From Nitrososphaerota archaeon (GTDB taxonomy: Archaea; Thermoproteota; Nitrososphaeria; Nitrososphaerales; UBA57), in NCBI GenBank assembly GCA_016180375.1, contig JACPBJ010000031.1, forward strand, positions 1 to 22,425: DNA of 22,425 nucleotides, in the 5' to 3' direction. How positions within the stretch are numbered: position 1 is the first letter of the stretch; each line of letters opens with the position of its first letter. Both the position numbers and the translations under genes were made by a program. Below the pieces are notes generated by a model that saw only the letters and a program-made list of their open reading frames with translations, was not told the DNA's origin and did no database searches. Positions 19,520 through 22,425 of this stretch are shown in pieces.

Positions 19520-21709
19520 CTATGGGAACCTGAAGTCCTTGTCTATCTTGTAAATGAGCACTCCGGTGAATATTCCGTCTGGGGCGTTCTCTTGGATGCT
19601 AGACGATGCGAATGCAAGCTTCAACGGACCAGTTCCATCGGCAGGATACTTCATTTCGTAAGTGTACAGACCATTGTATCCTCTCTGCCAGTCCTGCCCC
19701 ACTATCCTTCCCTGTCCATCTATGTAGTTGAAGAGTGTGTAGGGCATCATCTTTCCAAGCAATGTTTGTTCCCAGAAGATAGGAGTGGGTGTGAATTCGT
19801 CTTCGTAGAGGTAGGCATTGATATCCAACCCTCCGATCCTGATGAACCACTGTTTCTTGCTTTCGTCGCCTCCTCCTCCTAGAACGTACACATTTCCTGT
19901 CCTCTCATCCTGAATCTTCTGCCCCACGACAAAGATGCAGATGTAATCGGCTTTGAGACTCTTAGCAATTTCAAGAGCCTGCCTTTCGGGGGACATCAAC
20001 ATCCTCCCTATAGTTGCAATTCTGGTAGAATTGATTGTAGCGTTATCTGCAAGGCTTGTTCTGTTGCCCATTACTGTAATCCAGTAACCATAGTCCCACC
20101 AAGCTGCGATGACAGCATTTTGAGGCGTATTCTCCTTCATCCATGTTAGAGCCTCAAACCAGTCAGGCCTTTGAGCTCTGAATCCTGTACCAGCATTGGC
20201 AAGACTTACAGGCGTGTCAGCAGCCCTGATCCACGGCCCTCTGGTCTCACTGGCACCGGCAGGCATAACAACTGGAAGCGATATCATAACAATCATGAAT
20301 ATCGCGTAAAGTGCTTTGATCTCGGGCCTCAGAGCGAACGACGCCATCTTCTTTTTTCCGCCCGTGCTGACCGCCGGTCTTAGAATTGCCGAGGTAACCT
20401 CTGCAAAACCAACTCCTGCGAGCAGAGCGTAGGCGAAGGACGAGAATACCATTAGCCTTGAGAACGAGGAAGCAATGTAGATAGAGCTGAGTGCAAGAAT
20501 AAGTGCGAACGTTGAACTGAGACTCCTCCTCCTAAATAGTGAAATGGCACCAAATCCGCCCAAGAATAGCAACACATAGTAAGAATCGAAGTATTCGGCG
20601 CCTGTAGGAATGAAATGCTCTGCCACTGATTCTACAAGTGGGTTACCAGTCCTCTGGAATGGATATAGCACAGTTTGATATCTACCACTGATCCCTGTCA
20701 CGAATCCGAAGCTTAGAACCGTAATTCCTGCAAGTATTACTGCAAACACAGTCCTGACAAGCGTCTTCGAATAGTATCTGGGGTCAACTACGCTCTTTAC
20801 CACATAAGCAAGTATGGAGAAGCCAATACCGGTAAGAAGCACAAGGCCTACAGGGTTCGTCAGAATACTAGGACCGGGTCTCGGGAACATCGCGCTTGAA
20901 AGCAGATTGACGGCAACAAATATCGTTCCTCCAATTACAGTCCTTCTCTGATCTACTTTCAAGAAGGGCGTAACGAGTAGAAGCAGGCCAAAGACAGCAG
21001 TGAAGTATAACGCTCCTCCCCATGCAGTATTTGCGTATCCGAGGAGGAAACCTGCGAGGATCGCACGCATAATGAAACCTTTATAGCTAATCTTCGAGTC
21101 GTAGAGAGTAAGGAAAAAGTAGGCTCCAAGAGTGGCTAAAAAGAGCGCAAACGGCTCCGACTTGAACCAGCCTAGGTTACCTCTTGAAATTACCGGGGGC
21201 GAGAGTGCAATTACAAGAGCGGCAAGAAGACCTCCTCCGCCTCCCGCAACTCTCCTTACAAGCAAGAACATTGTGAGCGTGGTTAGTGCGCCAAAGACAG
21301 CAGGGAACATGACAAGGTAATCATAAAGGCTTACAGAGGCTCCAAGTAGGTTCCTCAAAAAAAGATATGTAATTGCTCCGCCAAAATGAAGTCCAACTTG
21401 CGATGTTCTTGCCACTGGCCTTCCTTCAGGGAACCATGTCTTCGTATCAGTCCAACTGAAGTATTCCATTATGCCTTGAAGACCTTTTGTGTCAAAACCT
21501 TTGACAAGGAAGTTAGTCGCATAATAGTCAAAATAGGGGTCAAACTCATTCAGATAGTAGCCGTACCTTGCAGGGTAAACTCTCATTACGAGCGCAGCAG
21601 AAAATATCGCTACCAGAGCCAGAGCAATTAGCAGGCTCTTTCTTGAAATTTCGGGGCGCTTGAAGAGTCCTCCAATTGAGAACTCTGTCTTCTTGCTTTC
21701 AGTCTCCAT
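19520..21709 (-). CDS. aglB: Oligosaccharyltransferase AglB (STT3 family)
   Basis: A 729-residue membrane enzyme that transfers a lipid-linked glycan onto Asn in N-x-S/T sequons of surface proteins, outside the membrane. A cytoplasmic N-terminus of about 25 residues precedes many transmembrane helices (from about 27 to 480). The first acidic metal-binding motif is in NEFDPYFDYYAT (Glu55, Asp57), followed by TWFPEGR. The C-terminal soluble domain starts near 500 and holds the STT3 signature WWDYG at 537-541, then GNRTSLADNATINSTRIATIGRML. The length is at the short end for the family, with a compact C-terminal domain. ATG at 21709. A 34-nt sequence upstream is repeated 305 bp further away. Confidence 0.95.
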   Translation of the reverse strand: METESKKTEFSIGGLFKRPEISRKSLLIALALVAIFSAALVMRVYPARYGYYLNEFDPYFDYYATNFLVKGFDTKGLQGIMEYFSWTDTKTWFPEGRPVARTSQVGLHFGGAITYLFLRNLLGASVSLYDYLVMFPAVFGALTTLTMFLLVRRVAGGGGGLLAALVIALSPPVISRGNLGWFKSEPFALFLATLGAYFFLTLYDSKISYKGFIMRAILAGFLLGYANTAWGGALYFTAVFGLLLLVTPFLKVDQRRTVIGGTIFVAVNLLSSAMFPRPGPSILTNPVGLVLLTGIGFSILAYVVKSVVDPRYYSKTLVRTVFAVILAGITVLSFGFVTGISGRYQTVLYPFQRTGNPLVESVAEHFIPTGAEYFDSYYVLLFLGGFGAISLFRRRSLSSTFALILALSSIYIASSFSRLMVFSSFAYALLAGVGFAEVTSAILRPAVSTGGKKKMASFALRPEIKALYAIFMIVMISLPVVMPAGASETRGPWIRAADTPVSLANAGTGFRAQRPDWFEALTWMKENTPQNAVIAAWWDYGYWITVMGNRTSLADNATINSTRIATIGRMLMSPERQALEIAKSLKADYICIFVVGQKIQDERTGNVYVLGGGGDESKKQWFIRIGGLDINAYLYEDEFTPTPIFWEQTLLGKMMPYTLFNYIDGQGRIVGQDWQRGYNGLYTYEMKYPADGTGPLKLAFASSSIQENAPDGIFTGVLIYKIDKDFRFP

Positions 21710-21750
21710 CCTGAATCACTAACTAAAATGGCTCAACTTAGCCCTCTTAT

Positions 21751-21784
21751 TAACCGTTAACCAGAAATCAGATTCGGATTATTT
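21751..21784. repeat. 34-nt upstream repeat, copy 1
   Basis: It begins with TAACCGTTAACCAGAAA (21751-21767) and ends with ATTATTT. The 17-base beginning and the 7-base end are identical to copy 2 at 22056-22089; the middle 10 bases differ at six positions. It contains the palindrome GTTAAC and lies about 42 bases before the aglB start, near its promoter. Confidence 0.65.
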
Positions 21785-21917
21785 GAGAGTCAGGTTGATT
21801 TGCCCAACCCACCCATTCTTCAAATTTTTTCGCCTAACATTGAAATTCTGAAAGTGCCAGTTCTAGGTTTAGATGTTAATCCTAAGTATCCAAACCTTAT
21901 GGCCATCTATTAACCCT

Positions 21918-21948
21918 CGCCCCTGCACAAAGGGGCCCCGTATAGGGG
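21918..21948. repeat. Tandem C4/G4 hairpin block (copy C)
   Basis: The first 14 bases, CGCCCCTGCACAAA, are identical to 15546-15559. CCCCT pairs with AGGGG (21931-21935), and directly next CCCC (21936-21939) pairs with GGGG (21945-21948) across GTATA. The adjacent GGGGCCCC allows alternative pairings. Unlike copies A and B, no CAATATAAAG box follows on the plus strand. Confidence 0.5.
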
Positions 21949-22055
21949 TACTCGCCTTACGGAAGGAGAGACTTAAAGCCCAAAAAGAATATGCGCAATG
22001 CAACAACCCTAGCAGCAGACTACCCCAAGAACACATCAACTACTAAGGCCATCAA

Positions 22056-22089
22056 TAACCGTTAACCAGAAACCTAATCCCAATTATTT
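22056..22089. repeat. 34-nt upstream repeat, copy 2
   Basis: Same 17-base beginning TAACCGTTAACCAGAAA and same ATTATTT end as the copy at 21751-21784, exactly 305 bp away in the same orientation. On the minus strand it lies just after the small ORF at 22134-22259, so it is not an obvious promoter for that ORF. Confidence 0.65.
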
Positions 22090-22133
22090 TTCTTGTCCTT
22101 CCAGCGCCCCTTCCAGTTTGAGGATTGGCCTCA

Positions 22134-22259
22134 CTATAGATCTAGCCCCTCAAACAGTTGGGTTATCGTCTCATCTGTAAGTCCTTTTGTCCTTAGCCTT
22201 TCTCTGAGCGTGTCGTCAGTTCTTGGTTGTTCTGTGGAGAATATGGTTAGTTTGGGCAT
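22134..22259 (-). CDS. Very small hypothetical protein (uncertain)
   Basis: A 41-residue frame starting with ATG: MPKLTIFSTEQPRTDD, then LRERLRTKGLTDETITQLFEGLDL. The second half has a protein-like helical pattern, but there is no recognised family. It overlaps the end of another small frame by 44 bases. It may be the tail of a larger gene broken by a frameshift, or not a gene. Confidence 0.3.
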   Translation of the reverse strand: MPKLTIFSTEQPRTDDTLRERLRTKGLTDETITQLFEGLDL

Positions 22260-22365
22260 GACTTAGATAGGCCTTCTCATGAGCTTCACTCTTGAGCCTG
22301 TTGTATTCTACATCGAGCTCCCTCTCTGTTTCCGGGTTCGGCTTGACCGATTGTTGCAAAGACAA
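22216..22365 (-). CDS. Very small hypothetical protein or gene fragment (uncertain)
   Basis: A 49-residue frame with a possible TTG start (MSLQQSVKPNPETEREL, then EYNRLKSEAHEKAYLSHAQ), helical and charged in the first 35 residues, then less protein-like to its stop. The charged part could continue into the frame of the 41-residue ORF if a frameshift exists. No family is recognised, and further upstream in the same frame there is a stop near 22404. Confidence 0.22.
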   Translation of the reverse strand: MSLQQSVKPNPETERELDVEYNRLKSEAHEKAYLSHAQTNHILHRTTKN

Positions 22366-22425
22366 GTAATTCGTGCCTAAATGCTGTTGGCAAAGGCACT
22401 ATAGGTAGTAAATTGCAGAGATTGA

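Larger units (their letters stand above)
21710..22133. other. 424-bp gene-free region upstream of aglB
   Basis: It holds the aglB promoter area with TTAATAAGAGGG on the minus strand, two copies of a 34-nt repeat, and a tandem C4/G4 hairpin block (21919-21948). No coding frame could be supported. Confidence 0.45.

Overview
The window looks like a chromosomal segment of an archaeon of the TACK group, most probably Thaumarchaeota/Nitrososphaerota or a close deep-branching relative. This rests on a LysW-dependent arginine cluster, an archaeal LSm protein followed by ribosomal protein L37e, an AglB oligosaccharyltransferase, archaeal SepF, an intron-bearing tRNA-Val, A/T-rich box A promoters close to start codons, and DUF371 and archaeal PUA proteins. 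The phylum call is inference from gene content only. About 11 of 26 genes appear to start with TTG or GTG.

Layout. Positions 1-1349 hold the end of a DUF371 gene and a mevalonate (di)phosphate decarboxylase homologue. An ACT-domain protein (1421-2092, minus) faces it and is divergent from a tightly packed arginine operon (2163-8906): argG, argH, lysW, argX, argC, argB, argD. LysW is the small carrier protein on which glutamate is converted to ornithine; ArgG and ArgH complete arginine synthesis. In this operon argB is broken by what looks like a loss of about 20 nt, and argX and argD lack an ATG/GTG/TTG at the expected N-terminus. Next come minus-strand sepF and a PUA-domain gene, then a plus-strand block of LSm, L37e, a membrane-anchored coiled-coil protein and rpiA (9999-11800).

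Positions 11830-14148 contain a membrane-anchored cupredoxin divergent from a BlaI/CopY-type repressor whose gene overlaps a membrane metallopeptidase gene (a BlaR1/HtpX-like pair), followed by a small three-helix membrane protein. A perfect 12-bp palindrome lies in the cupredoxin promoter, so this may be a signal-responsive copper-protein module. An FrhB-like iron-sulfur flavoprotein gene (14250-15414) carries a one-base frameshift.

The right half is more accessory. It has a 68-aa membrane protein, a CorA-like transporter without the GMN signature, tRNA-Val(GAC) with a 14-nt intron, a RelB/RelE-type pair, a VapB/VapC pair with a tandem-repeat operator, and a small basic protein. It ends with aglB on the minus strand and a gene-poor end with repeats and two doubtful tiny ORFs. 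Three intergenic regions (about 15.5, 18.7 and 21.9 kb) share C4/G4 hairpins, two of them followed at once by the same CAATATAAAG box. That recurring element is the least explained signal in the window. The two broken frames and two absent start codons mean either a draft-quality assembly or real decay and unusual initiation, and this should be settled first.
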